Assembly: GCA_035547915.1 (NCBI GenBank)
Contig: DASZTS010000093.1
Coordinates: 1-64,000, forward strand
DNA from: DASSFG01 sp035547915
GTDB taxonomy: Bacteria; Planctomycetota; Planctomycetia; Pirellulales; JAICIG01
Length of the DNA stretch: 64,000 nucleotides
Reading direction: 5' to 3'
Position numbers and translations under genes: made by a program. A model generated the notes under the pieces. The model was not told where the DNA came from and did not search any database. It was given only the letters and a program-made list of their open reading frames with translations. Shown here in pieces: positions 27,965-37,333 of this stretch; position 1 is the first letter of the stretch; each line of letters starts with the position of its first letter.

Positions 27965-28561
27965 ATGCAACGACCTTTGTCTCTGGCGGTCCTGCTGGCC
28001 GCCACGCTTTTTATCGGCTGCGGCGAGTCGAACCGTTCGTCGCCCCCTGGCCCCGCGCCGGCATTTCAACCGTCCCCTAAGCCCACAGGCACCGACGCGC
28101 CAGGGCCGATGCAGGCCAACGGCAATCAGGACGAACCAGAACGAGCAGACCCTGCGTCCGCCGCGGAACCTGCCACCCGATCGTCGCTGACATCGGACAA
28201 GCCGCCTGCGGAGGACACGCCGCTTGCTGAGGAAAAGATAGACGAAGAGATGCCGGCCGAAGAAAAGGCCGCCGCGGCACCGGCCGAAACTCAAGACAAA
28301 ACGAGCGATGACGTGCCGGAAGCGGCTAATGGCGGCGAGAGCACATCGACGGCCAAGCCGGGCAAACTGTTCCGGGGGTTGGCCAATTCTTTCGCTCGCG
28401 CTTTGACGCGGGCCGCCAGCCGCCAGAGTGCCGAAAGTACCCAGCCCGCGAGCAGCGGCATCGAAGATCGACCGCCCGTCCCGAAATTATCCGATGATCC
28501 GTTCCCGGACGGCGAGCCGCAGGACGAGAAGAAATCGAGCGACAACCAGCCGAACGAATAG
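27965..28561 (+). CDS. Low-complexity putative lipoprotein
   Basis: A 198-residue protein with a lipoprotein signal (MQRPLSLAVLLAATLFIGC) whose Cys19 is the probable lipidation site. The rest is rich in Pro, Ala, Glu and Ser with no fold-like segment except a short amphipathic stretch KLFRGLANSFARALTRAAS. AAGGAG lies 8 bases upstream of the ATG. Function unknown. Confidence 0.6.
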   Translation: MQRPLSLAVLLAATLFIGCGESNRSSPPGPAPAFQPSPKPTGTDAPGPMQANGNQDEPERADPASAAEPATRSSLTSDKPPAEDTPLAEEKIDEEMPAEEKAAAAPAETQDKTSDDVPEAANGGESTSTAKPGKLFRGLANSFARALTRAASRQSAESTQPASSGIEDRPPVPKLSDDPFPDGEPQDEKKSSDNQPNE

Positions 28562-28591
28562 GCGGTTGTGTGCAGCAGCGGAGGAGCCTGT

Positions 28592-29923
28592 ATGGCGCGG
28601 CGACCCGAGCTCGACACAAGAGGCGTACGCCGTGTGTACCGGTTCGACCGGCCCGCGGTGGTCGCGGCATGGTTGGTGATCGGTCTGGTTCATGTCACCG
28701 TGGCGTCGGCTGCCCCGCCGGTTGAGGTCGCCGCGCGAGCCGCCGACATGGTGACGCTCGTCGGCGGAGAACAACTGTTCGGCAGCTTCGCCGCGCCGCC
28801 GACAGGCGACGAGGCCACCTTCTATGTCGCCCGCGATTGGCTCCGCAAGCACCAGCCGGCCTATTACCGCCAGTTGGCCGCCGGCGAAGCTAAGCGGCGC
28901 AAGGAGGCGCTCCAGCAGTACGCCGAGCGGTTGGCTGCCTGGCGCGAGCGCCGGGCCGAGCCGAAGATCTTGAATGACTTTCTGGCGCGCAGCCAACGCG
29001 ATGTCGAGTCGCGCCTGCGGGCTATCGATAAGGGCGGCGAGCCCGAGCCGTCGCAGCTCCTGGTAGTCGCGCTGTCGGCGAAGCGGGTGAAGCGCTTCGT
29101 CGTTCAGCCGCCCGCGTCGCAGCGCCTGCTCGCACTGGCCTGGGAATCACATATCGCGGGCGGTGAAGATCTGTCGGTCGCCGCGCTGACGGAGCAACTC
29201 AAACAGCATGGCGTCGATGTGGAGCACGGCCAGCCCGATCTGTCCGACCGCTTCGACGTCGTTCCGCTCGACGCCCGGCAGTGGGCGGCCAAGGTATCGC
29301 AGATCGAGTTCAAGATCCTGGGCACGCCCCGTTTCCAAGGAACCGGCAGCACGCTGGTCGAAGACGGCGCCGATGGGGGGCGACCTCCCTTGGCCGATTT
29401 GCTCGGGGGGCTCGTGCAAGACCAACTGGGCGGCGCGCTCGAGGACCTGCTCAACCCACAACCGGCCGGCAATCGTGGGACTGCACCGAAGCAGCAGGCA
29501 GCCGTCGACCGGGCGCTCGCCTCGGCTGCCGAGCGCCATGTCACCGGGGTGCGCATCACATATCTCGATCAAGACTTCGCGCGTCTACGTGCCACGGTGA
29601 CCGATACGTTTTATGCGTGGATGCCCGATCACATCTGGCAGTCGATCTGGCAGCAATCGTCGACCGTGAGCGTCGAGCCGGGCCAGGATCTGGGCGAGAA
29701 GGAGCTCGCGGCCGATCCGCAGATCGCCGAAGTGTTGAAGACGCTCAAGGGACTCGGCCTCGACGGCAACCAGGATTTGGTCAAATCGGCGCTGCGGTTC
29801 GGCGGCGCCACGCAGAAGGCGATGCGGGCCACCGATGCGCAGTTCGGCGACTATCTGCTGTCGCAGACCCGCCGGCTCATCGGTCCGCCGGTGCAGGTGC
29901 CCAAGCCGCAGTCGGCGCCCTGA
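28592..29923 (+). CDS. Exported hypothetical protein
   Basis: A 443-residue protein with an N-terminal signal or anchor segment (AAWLVIGLVHVTVASA). Residues about 50-150 contain a charged helical part with YYRQLAAGEAKRRKEALQQ, and the later part has VTGVRITYLDQDF and WMPDHIWQSIWQQSS. GGAGGAG precedes ATG 28592; the ORF is open slightly upstream. No family recognised. Confidence 0.6.
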   Translation: MARRPELDTRGVRRVYRFDRPAVVAAWLVIGLVHVTVASAAPPVEVAARAADMVTLVGGEQLFGSFAAPPTGDEATFYVARDWLRKHQPAYYRQLAAGEAKRRKEALQQYAERLAAWRERRAEPKILNDFLARSQRDVESRLRAIDKGGEPEPSQLLVVALSAKRVKRFVVQPPASQRLLALAWESHIAGGEDLSVAALTEQLKQHGVDVEHGQPDLSDRFDVVPLDARQWAAKVSQIEFKILGTPRFQGTGSTLVEDGADGGRPPLADLLGGLVQDQLGGALEDLLNPQPAGNRGTAPKQQAAVDRALASAAERHVTGVRITYLDQDFARLRATVTDTFYAWMPDHIWQSIWQQSSTVSVEPGQDLGEKELAADPQIAEVLKTLKGLGLDGNQDLVKSALRFGGATQKAMRATDAQFGDYLLSQTRRLIGPPVQVPKPQSAP

Positions 29924-29931
29924 ATCGGCTG

Positions 29932-31098
29932 CTACTCGGACTTCGTGTTCAGTCCGAGGGCCTCGCGCACGCGCGATTGCACGATCTGCCCGTCGTAGGT
30001 GACAAGCATCTCGCGGGTGATCTCGTCGGCCGGATCGATGTTCAGTTTGCCGTCCTTGATCAGATGGGCCAGCAACGTCGCGATATTCCGCGAGTACATC
30101 TGGCTGGCGTGCAACGGCACGGTCGACGGCAGGTTCGTCGGCCCCAGAATCGTCACCCCGTTTTCCACCACGGTGGCATCGGGACGCGTCAGCTCGCAAT
30201 TGCCGCCGCGCTCGGCCGCCAGATCGACGATCACCGAGCCGGGCGCCATGGCCCGCACCATCTCGGCCGTCACGAGCACGGGCGATTTCTTCCCCGGAAT
30301 CGCGGCCGTGGTCACGATCGCGTCGCTGGCGGCGACGGCCTTGAGCATCAGCTCACGTTGTTTCGCGTACACGCTCTCGTCCAATTCTTTCGCGTAGCCG
30401 CCCTGGTCCTGCGCCGAGGATGTGGGGAGCGGCAGCTCCAAGAACTTGGCGCCGAGGCTTTGTACCTGCTCTTTGACGACGGCGCGCACGTCGTAGGCCT
30501 CGACGACCGCGCCCAACCGGCGGGCCGTGGCGATGGCTTGCAAGCCGGCGACACCGGCTCCCATCACGAACATCTTGGAGGGCGAGATCGTACCGGCCGC
30601 CGTCATCATCATGGGGAAGAGCTTGCCGAGCGTGGATGCCGCGATCAGCACCGCCTTGTAGCCGGCGATGGAGGCCATCGACGACAGCGCATCCATGCTC
30701 TGCGCTCGGGTGATCCGCGGCACGAGCTCCATGGCGAAGAGCGTACCCCCCCGGGCGGCGATCTGTTGGGCGGCCGAACCGGCGATGAGCGGATCGGCAA
30801 AACCGATCAGCACCTGGCCCTGTCGCAGCAACTCCAGGTCGGTCACCCCGGCTTCCAGGTTGGTGCCCAGGGCGCGCACTTGCAACACGGCGTCGGCCGT
30901 ACCAAACACCTCGGCCCGATCGGCCGCCACGCGCGCCCCGGCGTCGGCATAGGCCGTGTCGTGATAGCCGGCCTCGGCACCGGCACGCGGCTCGATGGCC
31001 ACCTGGCAACCGAGCTTGGTCAACGTCGGCACCGTGGAGGGAACGATCGCCACGCGGCGCTCGCCCGGATAGGTTTCTTTGACTACGCCAACGATCAT
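29932..31098 (-). CDS. pntAA: NAD(P) transhydrogenase alpha subunit, soluble domain
   Basis: A 388-residue protein equal to domain I of proton-translocating transhydrogenase, which binds NAD(H). It opens MIVGVVKETYPGERRVAIVP, has the Rossmann GAGVAGLQAIATARRLGA, and keeps the RQD-loop region as AQDQGGYAKELDE, which separates PntAA from alanine dehydrogenase. Normally pntAB and pntB follow, encoding the membrane channel and the NADP domain; here the downstream gene is unrelated and convergent. Partners must be elsewhere, or it is an orphan copy. Confidence 0.85.
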   Translation of the reverse strand: MIVGVVKETYPGERRVAIVPSTVPTLTKLGCQVAIEPRAGAEAGYHDTAYADAGARVAADRAEVFGTADAVLQVRALGTNLEAGVTDLELLRQGQVLIGFADPLIAGSAAQQIAARGGTLFAMELVPRITRAQSMDALSSMASIAGYKAVLIAASTLGKLFPMMMTAAGTISPSKMFVMGAGVAGLQAIATARRLGAVVEAYDVRAVVKEQVQSLGAKFLELPLPTSSAQDQGGYAKELDESVYAKQRELMLKAVAASDAIVTTAAIPGKKSPVLVTAEMVRAMAPGSVIVDLAAERGGNCELTRPDATVVENGVTILGPTNLPSTVPLHASQMYSRNIATLLAHLIKDGKLNIDPADEITREMLVTYDGQIVQSRVREALGLNTKSE

Positions 31099-31402
31099 CT
31101 CAGCTTATCCTGCACTGCAAGAGCCCAATAAATCCCCTCCGGCCGCCGAACGAGACCCAACGGCGCCCGGTAAAGCGGCGCATTCTAACCCCTTTCTCTG
31201 AGGGCGGAATAGACTGCTTCCCGTCGGCGACCGCTTCGTTTTTTCGCCGCGAACACTCCCGCACCATGCCGGGCAATTCCGATCTGGCCGATGACCTTCT
31301 TATCGGTCGCTAACAAAAGCCTAATAATCGGCCGCTACCTTGATCGTGTTTCGTACAAACAGGCTCAGGCTGTTTGGGATTAACTTACGAGGAGTGGATC
31401 GC
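31099..31402. other. Divergent intergenic region (pntAA / pstS)
   Basis: About 300 bases with promoters expected for both directions. I looked for tandem 7-bp Pho-box repeats upstream of pstS and found none resembling the Escherichia coli consensus. No hairpin or repeat stands out. Confidence 0.4.
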
Positions 31403-32602
31403 GTGGCTCGGCTGTTTTGGTCGTCCTGCCTCTTGGCGTCAATATTCGCTGTCGGGTGTAATCAGAATTCGCCGATCGCGCCCGCGGGCGGACCATCGGC
31501 TGCCACGACGGGGCAGTCCGCGGGATCTCCCAGTCAGCCGGCCGCCGCCACGACCGCATCCGAGGACAACCAGCCCCCGGCTGGCGCGCAGCCTCCTGTA
31601 GACGGCGAGCAGGCCGCGGGCGGCGACCAGTTAGCAGCCAATACCGCCGATTCCGCGGTGGCTGACGACGCAGCCGACGGCGGCATGGGCGTCAAGGTGG
31701 ACGTCGATTTGCCCGAATACAAGGCGACCGAGGGCGTCTCCGGCACGATCAAGAGCATCGGCTCCGACTCGATGAACAACCTGATGACCTTCTGGACACA
31801 GGGTTTTCAGACGTTCTATCCCAATGTCCAGCTCGAGGTCGAAGGCAAAGGCTCGGCGACCGCGCCCCCGGCCCTGATCGCGGGCACGGCCAATTTCGGT
31901 CCGATGAGCCGTGAGATGAAGAAGAAGGAGGCCGATGAGTTCGAAAGCAAGTACGGCTACCAGCCGACGGCCCTCCGGACCAGCATCGACATGTTGGCCG
32001 TCTACGTTCACAAAGACAATCCCATCGAGGGCCTGACGCTGCAACAGATCGACGCGATCTTTTCCAAGAATCGCAAGGGTGGTTATTCGAAAGACATCGC
32101 CACCTGGGGACAACTCAACCTCAGCGGTACGTGGGCCGACCAGGCGATCAGCCTCTACGGGCGCAATTCGGCCTCGGGCACGAACGGCTACTTCAAGGAA
32201 CACGCCCTCTTCGGCGGCGACTACAAAGATTCCGTGAAGCAGTTGCCGGGCAGCGCCTCGGTGGTGCAGCAGATCGCCACGAACCGCAATGCGATCGGCT
32301 ACAGCGGCATCGGCTATATGACGGCCGACGTCCGTGCCGTGCCACTGTCGGCCGAAGACGACGGCGATTTTGTGCCGGCTGTGCCAGAAAAGGGATTTAG
32401 CGGCGAATATCCGCTCAGCCGGTATCTGTATCTCTACGTCAACTACGAGCCGGGGAGCGATCTCGATCCGCTGCGTCGCGAGTTCATTCGTTACATCTTC
32501 AGCAGCCAGGGCCAGCAGCAGGTCATCAAGGACGGCTACTTGCCGGTCGATGCCCAGACGGCGCGCGCCGCGCTGGAGTCGGTCGGGATCGCCGGTAAAT
32601 AG
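31403..32602 (+). CDS. pstS: Phosphate-binding lipoprotein of the Pst system
   Basis: A 399-residue solute-binding protein. A lipoprotein signal (LFWSSCLLASIFAVGC) is followed by a ~70-residue Ala/Pro/Gln-rich linker, then the PBP fold with GTIKSIGSDSMNNLM, LEVEGKGSATAPPALIAGTANFG and the phosphate-loop-like LYGRNSASGTNGYF. GTG 31403 is chosen because CGAGGAG lies 8 bases upstream and the signal peptide then starts naturally. First gene of pstS-pstC-pstA-pstB. Confidence 0.85.
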   Translation: MARLFWSSCLLASIFAVGCNQNSPIAPAGGPSAATTGQSAGSPSQPAAATTASEDNQPPAGAQPPVDGEQAAGGDQLAANTADSAVADDAADGGMGVKVDVDLPEYKATEGVSGTIKSIGSDSMNNLMTFWTQGFQTFYPNVQLEVEGKGSATAPPALIAGTANFGPMSREMKKKEADEFESKYGYQPTALRTSIDMLAVYVHKDNPIEGLTLQQIDAIFSKNRKGGYSKDIATWGQLNLSGTWADQAISLYGRNSASGTNGYFKEHALFGGDYKDSVKQLPGSASVVQQIATNRNAIGYSGIGYMTADVRAVPLSAEDDGDFVPAVPEKGFSGEYPLSRYLYLYVNYEPGSDLDPLRREFIRYIFSSQGQQQVIKDGYLPVDAQTARAALESVGIAGK

Positions 32603-32626
32603 CTTTCTTTCGGCTTGGGAGTGAGT

Positions 32627-35230
32627 GTGCCGACGACGTTCACAGGCCGCACCCGCCAGCGCCGGACGAAATGGACGGTGCGCGCCGCCGACGTGGCGGC
32701 CCACGGCCTGATCGTGGCGGGAGGAATCGGCACCATCGTGGCCGTGTCGATGGTCTGCGTGTTCCTCGTCTGGTCGGTGCTCCCCCTGTTCAGCGGCGGT
32801 TCGATCGATGCGGTGCAGCAAGTCGCCGCGCCTTGGACGCAAGCACCCCTGCGTCTCACGGTGAACGAGCACGGCGTCGCCGGCTGGGCGCTCTTGCCGG
32901 ACGGCTCGCTCGATTATTTTCGGCTCGATCGGGGCCACGAAGGCGAATCGGTGTGGCGGCAAGAAATCGCTTCTGGCGCGAAGCTGACCAGCGTTTCGGC
33001 GCCGATCGCCGAGGAGCGGATCGCTTTTGGGTTCGCCGACGGGACGATCCGCCTGGGTGAACTGGCCTTCCGTGCCCAGTTTCTGCCGCAACAGGCGATT
33101 ACCGACGAGCTGCGGCGCCTGGAAATCGGCGCTGCCACGCAAGTCGACCATGCCGTCGTCGAACGCGCCGCCGAAAGCCAATTCCGCCGCCACGAACTCG
33201 CGCTGAAGAGCGAGGCCCCGTTGCCGATCGCTCAAGCAGCCATCGAATTGGTCGACGTCGGTTGGCGCTCGAGCACGACGGTCGTCGGCAGCTATGCGGC
33301 CGATGGTCAGTTGCGACTCAGCACCCTCAAGGCAGTACGCAGCACAAAGCCCGGCGAGGCCCCGTTCAAGGTTCGCACCATCGAATTGCCGAAACCGGCC
33401 CGCGCGGTCGTGGGCAAGCCGATCGCGCTGTTCGTTTCGGGCGTGGGCGACAACATGTTCGTGGTCTGGAAAGACGGCACGCTGGTGCGCTACGATCTGC
33501 AGAGCATCAGTAAGCCGCACATCGCCGAAGAGATCGATCTGGTGCCGGCCGCTGGCGACAGTGTGACGGCCATCAATATGCTCGTCGGCAAGGCCACGCT
33601 CATCGTGGGCGACAGCGGCGGACAGGTGCATGGCTGGTTCCGTGCCAATCGGCCGACGACCGGCGCGGAGGAGGGAGTCGAGCCGGAGATGCCGCGTCTC
33701 GTGGACGCCCACTTGTTGGCCGGCCCCCAGGCGGCCGTTACTTCGCTGGCGCCGAGCACCCGCACCCGCACCCTCGCGGCCGGCTATGCCGACGGCAAGG
33801 TGCGCGTCTTCTGCGTGACGAACGACGCTCTGCTCGTCGAGACCACGGCGGCCAAGCAGAGCGAGATCAACGCTCTGGCGATCTATCCACGCGACGACGC
33901 CTTGCTCGCCTGCGGCGGCGGCCGGCTCGACCTGTTTCACCTCGACGTGCCGCATCCCGAGGTGTCGCTGACCTCGCTCTTTTTGCCGGTCTGGTACGAG
34001 GGCTACGACGCTCCCTCGCACGAATGGCAGTCGTCGGGCGGCACCGATAATTTCGAACCGAAGCTCGGTATGACGAAGCTCGTGTTCGGCACGTTCAAGG
34101 CCACCGTCTATTCGCTGTTGATGGCCGTGCCGCTCGCTCTCTTGGCCGCCATCTACACCAGCGAATTCCTGCACAAGCCGACACGCTCGCGCATCAAACC
34201 CACCATCGAGCTCATGGCCAGCCTGCCTAGCGTGGTACTCGGCTTCATCGGGGCTCTCGTGTTGGCGCCCGTGATCGAGCGCAGCCTTCCGGCGATCCTG
34301 GTGGGCATCGTCTGCGTCCCCTTGACGCTGTTGGCCGCGGCCTTCATTTGGCAACTATTGCCCAAGAATTGGCGTGTGCGGTTGAACCCCTGGCGGTTCA
34401 TCTTCATGTGCCTCACGCTGCCGGTCGGTGTCTGGTTGGCGTCGGTCCTGGGTCGGCCCGTGGAAAAACTCTTGTTCTCCGGCGACATCATGCTCTGGCT
34501 GTCGGGACGCATCGGCACCGGCGCCGGGGGGTGGATGCTGTTGCTGTTGCCGATGTCGATGCTGGTCAGCGCCTGGATACTGGGTAACTACATAAACCCG
34601 CTGCTCCGCTCGCGCTCGGCCGAATGGGGCGATACGCGGACGGCGGTCGTCGAATTGGCCAAGTTCGTGGTGGCCGCGGTGTTCTCGTTCGGTTTCGCCT
34701 TGGGGCTTTCTTGGACGCTGACCGCGGCGGGCTTCGATCCGCGCGGCACGTTCGTGGGCACCTACGAGCAACTCAACGCGCTGGTCGTGGGCTTTGTGAT
34801 GGGCTTTGCCATCATTCCCATCATCTATACGATCGCGGAAGACGCCCTGTCGACCGTGCCAGAGCACCTCCGCTCGGCCTCGTTGGGGGCGGGTGCGACT
34901 CCGTGGCAGACCGCCGTGCGCATCATCATTCCCACGGCCATGAGCGGCCTGTTCTCGGCCGTCATGATCGGCCTGGGCCGCGCCGTGGGCGAAACGATGA
35001 TCGTGCTCATGGCGGCCGGCAACACGCCGGTGCTCGATCTGAACATCTTCAACGGCTTTCGCACGCTCTCGGGAAACATCGCCGAGGAGTTGCCCGAGGC
35101 GGTGAAAGATAGCACGCACTATCGCACGCTGTTCCTGGCGGCGCTGGTGCTCTTCGCCCTCACCTTTATCTTGAACACGATCGCCGAGCAGGTTCGCCAG
35201 CGATTCCGCAAACGAGCCTTCCAGCTATGA
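32627..35230 (+). CDS. pstC: Phosphate ABC transporter permease, extended PstC
   Basis: An 867-residue permease. After one N-terminal transmembrane helix (GLIVAGGIGTIVAVSMVCVFLVW) comes a ~430-residue soluble insertion with repeated beta-propeller-like strands, then the usual MetI-fold permease with LMASLPSVVLGFIGALV and the ATPase-contact EAA-type loop near ASLGAGATPWQTAVRI. Standard PstC is about 300 residues; extended forms are known in planctomycetes and some gammaproteobacteria. Start GTG 32627 follows GGAG. Stop overlaps pstA by ATGA. Confidence 0.85.
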   Translation: MPTTFTGRTRQRRTKWTVRAADVAAHGLIVAGGIGTIVAVSMVCVFLVWSVLPLFSGGSIDAVQQVAAPWTQAPLRLTVNEHGVAGWALLPDGSLDYFRLDRGHEGESVWRQEIASGAKLTSVSAPIAEERIAFGFADGTIRLGELAFRAQFLPQQAITDELRRLEIGAATQVDHAVVERAAESQFRRHELALKSEAPLPIAQAAIELVDVGWRSSTTVVGSYAADGQLRLSTLKAVRSTKPGEAPFKVRTIELPKPARAVVGKPIALFVSGVGDNMFVVWKDGTLVRYDLQSISKPHIAEEIDLVPAAGDSVTAINMLVGKATLIVGDSGGQVHGWFRANRPTTGAEEGVEPEMPRLVDAHLLAGPQAAVTSLAPSTRTRTLAAGYADGKVRVFCVTNDALLVETTAAKQSEINALAIYPRDDALLACGGGRLDLFHLDVPHPEVSLTSLFLPVWYEGYDAPSHEWQSSGGTDNFEPKLGMTKLVFGTFKATVYSLLMAVPLALLAAIYTSEFLHKPTRSRIKPTIELMASLPSVVLGFIGALVLAPVIERSLPAILVGIVCVPLTLLAAAFIWQLLPKNWRVRLNPWRFIFMCLTLPVGVWLASVLGRPVEKLLFSGDIMLWLSGRIGTGAGGWMLLLLPMSMLVSAWILGNYINPLLRSRSAEWGDTRTAVVELAKFVVAAVFSFGFALGLSWTLTAAGFDPRGTFVGTYEQLNALVVGFVMGFAIIPIIYTIAEDALSTVPEHLRSASLGAGATPWQTAVRIIIPTAMSGLFSAVMIGLGRAVGETMIVLMAAGNTPVLDLNIFNGFRTLSGNIAEELPEAVKDSTHYRTLFLAALVLFALTFILNTIAEQVRQRFRKRAFQL

Positions 35231-37224
35231 ACCCGCCCGCCGTGCAGCCCAGCGTGACACAGCCGCCGCCCCAGACGGCCGGTCCCTCGCGGCCGGCCGC
35301 GCCGCGGCAGCCGCTGCGCCGCAAGGTGCGCACCCCGCTGAGCGCCCACGGCGAGCCGATGGTCTGGCTGACGGGCGGTGCACTGGCCATCGCGCTGGTC
35401 ATGATCGTGGTCCTGCTCGGCTTCATCTTCTTTCAAGGCATCTCTACCTTTTGGCCGGCGCCCGTGGTCGAGCTGACGCTGCGCGACGGGCGCAAGGTGC
35501 TGGGCGAGGTCACCCGCCGAGAAACCTTTCGTCCCGAAGAGCAGTTCTATGCCGCCTTGCAACCTCCCCTGGCAAACGAGGTGCGAACGGCCATCGCGGC
35601 GTCTGAGGGCTATGCCCAGCGCGAGTTGGTGCGCACGGGTAATTTCGAGCTGACGAACACGCACTTCCAATGGGTCAGCGACATTCTGATCGAGCGCCAA
35701 GAGAAACCCGCCCAGGCTCTCGTACTCGAACGCCTGAGTTGGGGGCGGTTTTACGGTTTTCCGAAGCAGTTTCTGGCCGACGGTGAAGTGGTGGCCGAAA
35801 CCCCCGAGGCCGTCTGGGCCGAGTTCCAAAAGCGCCACGCCGAGGTCCGCGCGCGTTGGCAGCAGCGGCGCGAACTCGAGGCGCAGATCGGCCGCGTGAA
35901 CGACCAACTCGAAGTCGGGCGGCTCGAATTGCGCGGCATCGAGCTGCGCGGCCGCAAAGAGACGCCCGAATGGACCGCGCAACGTCAGCGGCTCGATCAG
36001 GTGCAGGCCCGCGCCGACGAATCGCTGGCGCAGATTCAGCCCAGCATCGACGAGATCGTCAAGGAGAACTCGCGATATCAACTGATGCTCACCACGGTCG
36101 ACGGACAGACGGCGCAACTCGCGCTGGCCGACATCGTGCGGGCCTATCCGCCCAACCAACTCGGCTGGGGTGGCAAGATGGGCGTCTACCTCTCGCGCTG
36201 GTGGGAGTTTTTGACCGACGATCCGCGCGAGGCGAACAGCGAAGGTGGCGTCTATCCGGCCATCTTCGGCACGGTGCTCATGACCCTGCTGATGACGCTG
36301 GCCGTCGTGCCGTTCGGCGTGTTGGCGGCTCTCTACATGCGCGAGTATTCGCGGGGCGGTCCGATCGTGGCCGCCGTGCGCATCGCCATCAACAATCTGG
36401 CGGGCGTGCCGAGCATCGTGTTCGGCGTATTCGGGCTAGGGTTCTTCTGTTACATCGTGGGCGGCTTCATCGACCGTGGTCCGACGCGTCCCTGGCATCC
36501 GGCTCCCTGGTTTGCCGGCCTCGCCGTGTTGGCGGTGCTCTCGCTGACGGCCGCCGCTTTCTCCTGGGTCAGCCTGCGCCCCGGTGCCGCCAGCCGCCGC
36601 TGGTGTGGCCGGGCGGCGCTCGTTTTGTGGTTGGCGAGCGTCGCGCTGCTGGTGCTCGTGGTGGCCGAAACTCCGTATTTTCACGGCCTGTTTGCGGCCC
36701 GCTCGGCGGCGGGCAGTCCCACCTACGGCAAAGGAGGGCTGATCTGGGCATCGCTCACCTTGGCGCTGCTCACGCTCCCCGTTGTGATCGTCGCCACCGA
36801 AGAAGCCCTGGCCGCGGTGCCGCGCTCGATGCGGGAAGGTTCCTATGCCTGCGGCGCGGGTAAGTGGCAGACCATCCGCCGCATCGTGTTGCCGCGTGCC
36901 ATGCCTGGCATCATGACGGGTCTGATTTTGGCCATGGCTCGTGGGGCGGGCGAGGTGGCGCCCTTGATGTTGGTGGGCGCGGCGAAGCTCGCCCCCAAGC
37001 TGCCGCTCGACGGCGTGCCTCCCTTCCTGCACCCACAACGCAGCTTCATGCACCTGGCGTTCCAGGTGTTCGACCTCGGTTTTCAAAGTCCCAATAGCGA
37101 GGCGGCCAAGCCCATGGTGTTTACCACCACCTTGCTGTTGATCACGATCATCGCCATGCTGAACCTGGCGGCCATCTGGCTGCGCACACGCCTGAGCCGC
37201 CGGTTCCTGACCGCCCATTTTTAG
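35227..37224 (+). CDS. pstA: Phosphate ABC transporter permease, extended PstA
   Basis: A 665-residue permease. One N-terminal helix (about 40-65) is followed by a ~270-residue soluble segment including a coiled coil (RARWQQRRELEAQIGRVNDQLE), then the MetI-fold part with TLLMTLAVVPFGVLAALYMREY, NNLAGVPSIVFGVFGLGFF and a terminal EAA-type loop with SYACGAGKWQTIRRIVLPRA. It overlaps pstC by four bases. Roughly twice the length of classic PstA, the extra part sitting outside the membrane. Confidence 0.85.
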   Translation: MNPPAVQPSVTQPPPQTAGPSRPAAPRQPLRRKVRTPLSAHGEPMVWLTGGALAIALVMIVVLLGFIFFQGISTFWPAPVVELTLRDGRKVLGEVTRRETFRPEEQFYAALQPPLANEVRTAIAASEGYAQRELVRTGNFELTNTHFQWVSDILIERQEKPAQALVLERLSWGRFYGFPKQFLADGEVVAETPEAVWAEFQKRHAEVRARWQQRRELEAQIGRVNDQLEVGRLELRGIELRGRKETPEWTAQRQRLDQVQARADESLAQIQPSIDEIVKENSRYQLMLTTVDGQTAQLALADIVRAYPPNQLGWGGKMGVYLSRWWEFLTDDPREANSEGGVYPAIFGTVLMTLLMTLAVVPFGVLAALYMREYSRGGPIVAAVRIAINNLAGVPSIVFGVFGLGFFCYIVGGFIDRGPTRPWHPAPWFAGLAVLAVLSLTAAAFSWVSLRPGAASRRWCGRAALVLWLASVALLVLVVAETPYFHGLFAARSAAGSPTYGKGGLIWASLTLALLTLPVVIVATEEALAAVPRSMREGSYACGAGKWQTIRRIVLPRAMPGIMTGLILAMARGAGEVAPLMLVGAAKLAPKLPLDGVPPFLHPQRSFMHLAFQVFDLGFQSPNSEAAKPMVFTTTLLLITIIAMLNLAAIWLRTRLSRRFLTAHF

Positions 37225-37333
37225 TTTTTGATGTTCGATCTTTGATTTCTGCTTACGGCACCGCCGCCCTGCGCTTGCGGCGGCCATGCTGAGGAAACAC
37301 TCCGCCGGTTGCAAACGACCCGCATCAACACAC

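Noticed and set aside
29932..31098. Alanine dehydrogenase instead of PntAA
   Set aside because: The QDQGGYAKE loop and overall length fit transhydrogenase alpha subunit; alanine dehydrogenase lacks this loop.
31631..34354. A 907-codon open frame on the minus strand across pstS and pstC
   Set aside because: It is antisense to two well-supported genes and rich in Arg, His and Gln from high-GC codon shadows; no domain pattern is visible. The same applies to long minus frames at 609-2189, 12554-14131 and 23587-24987.
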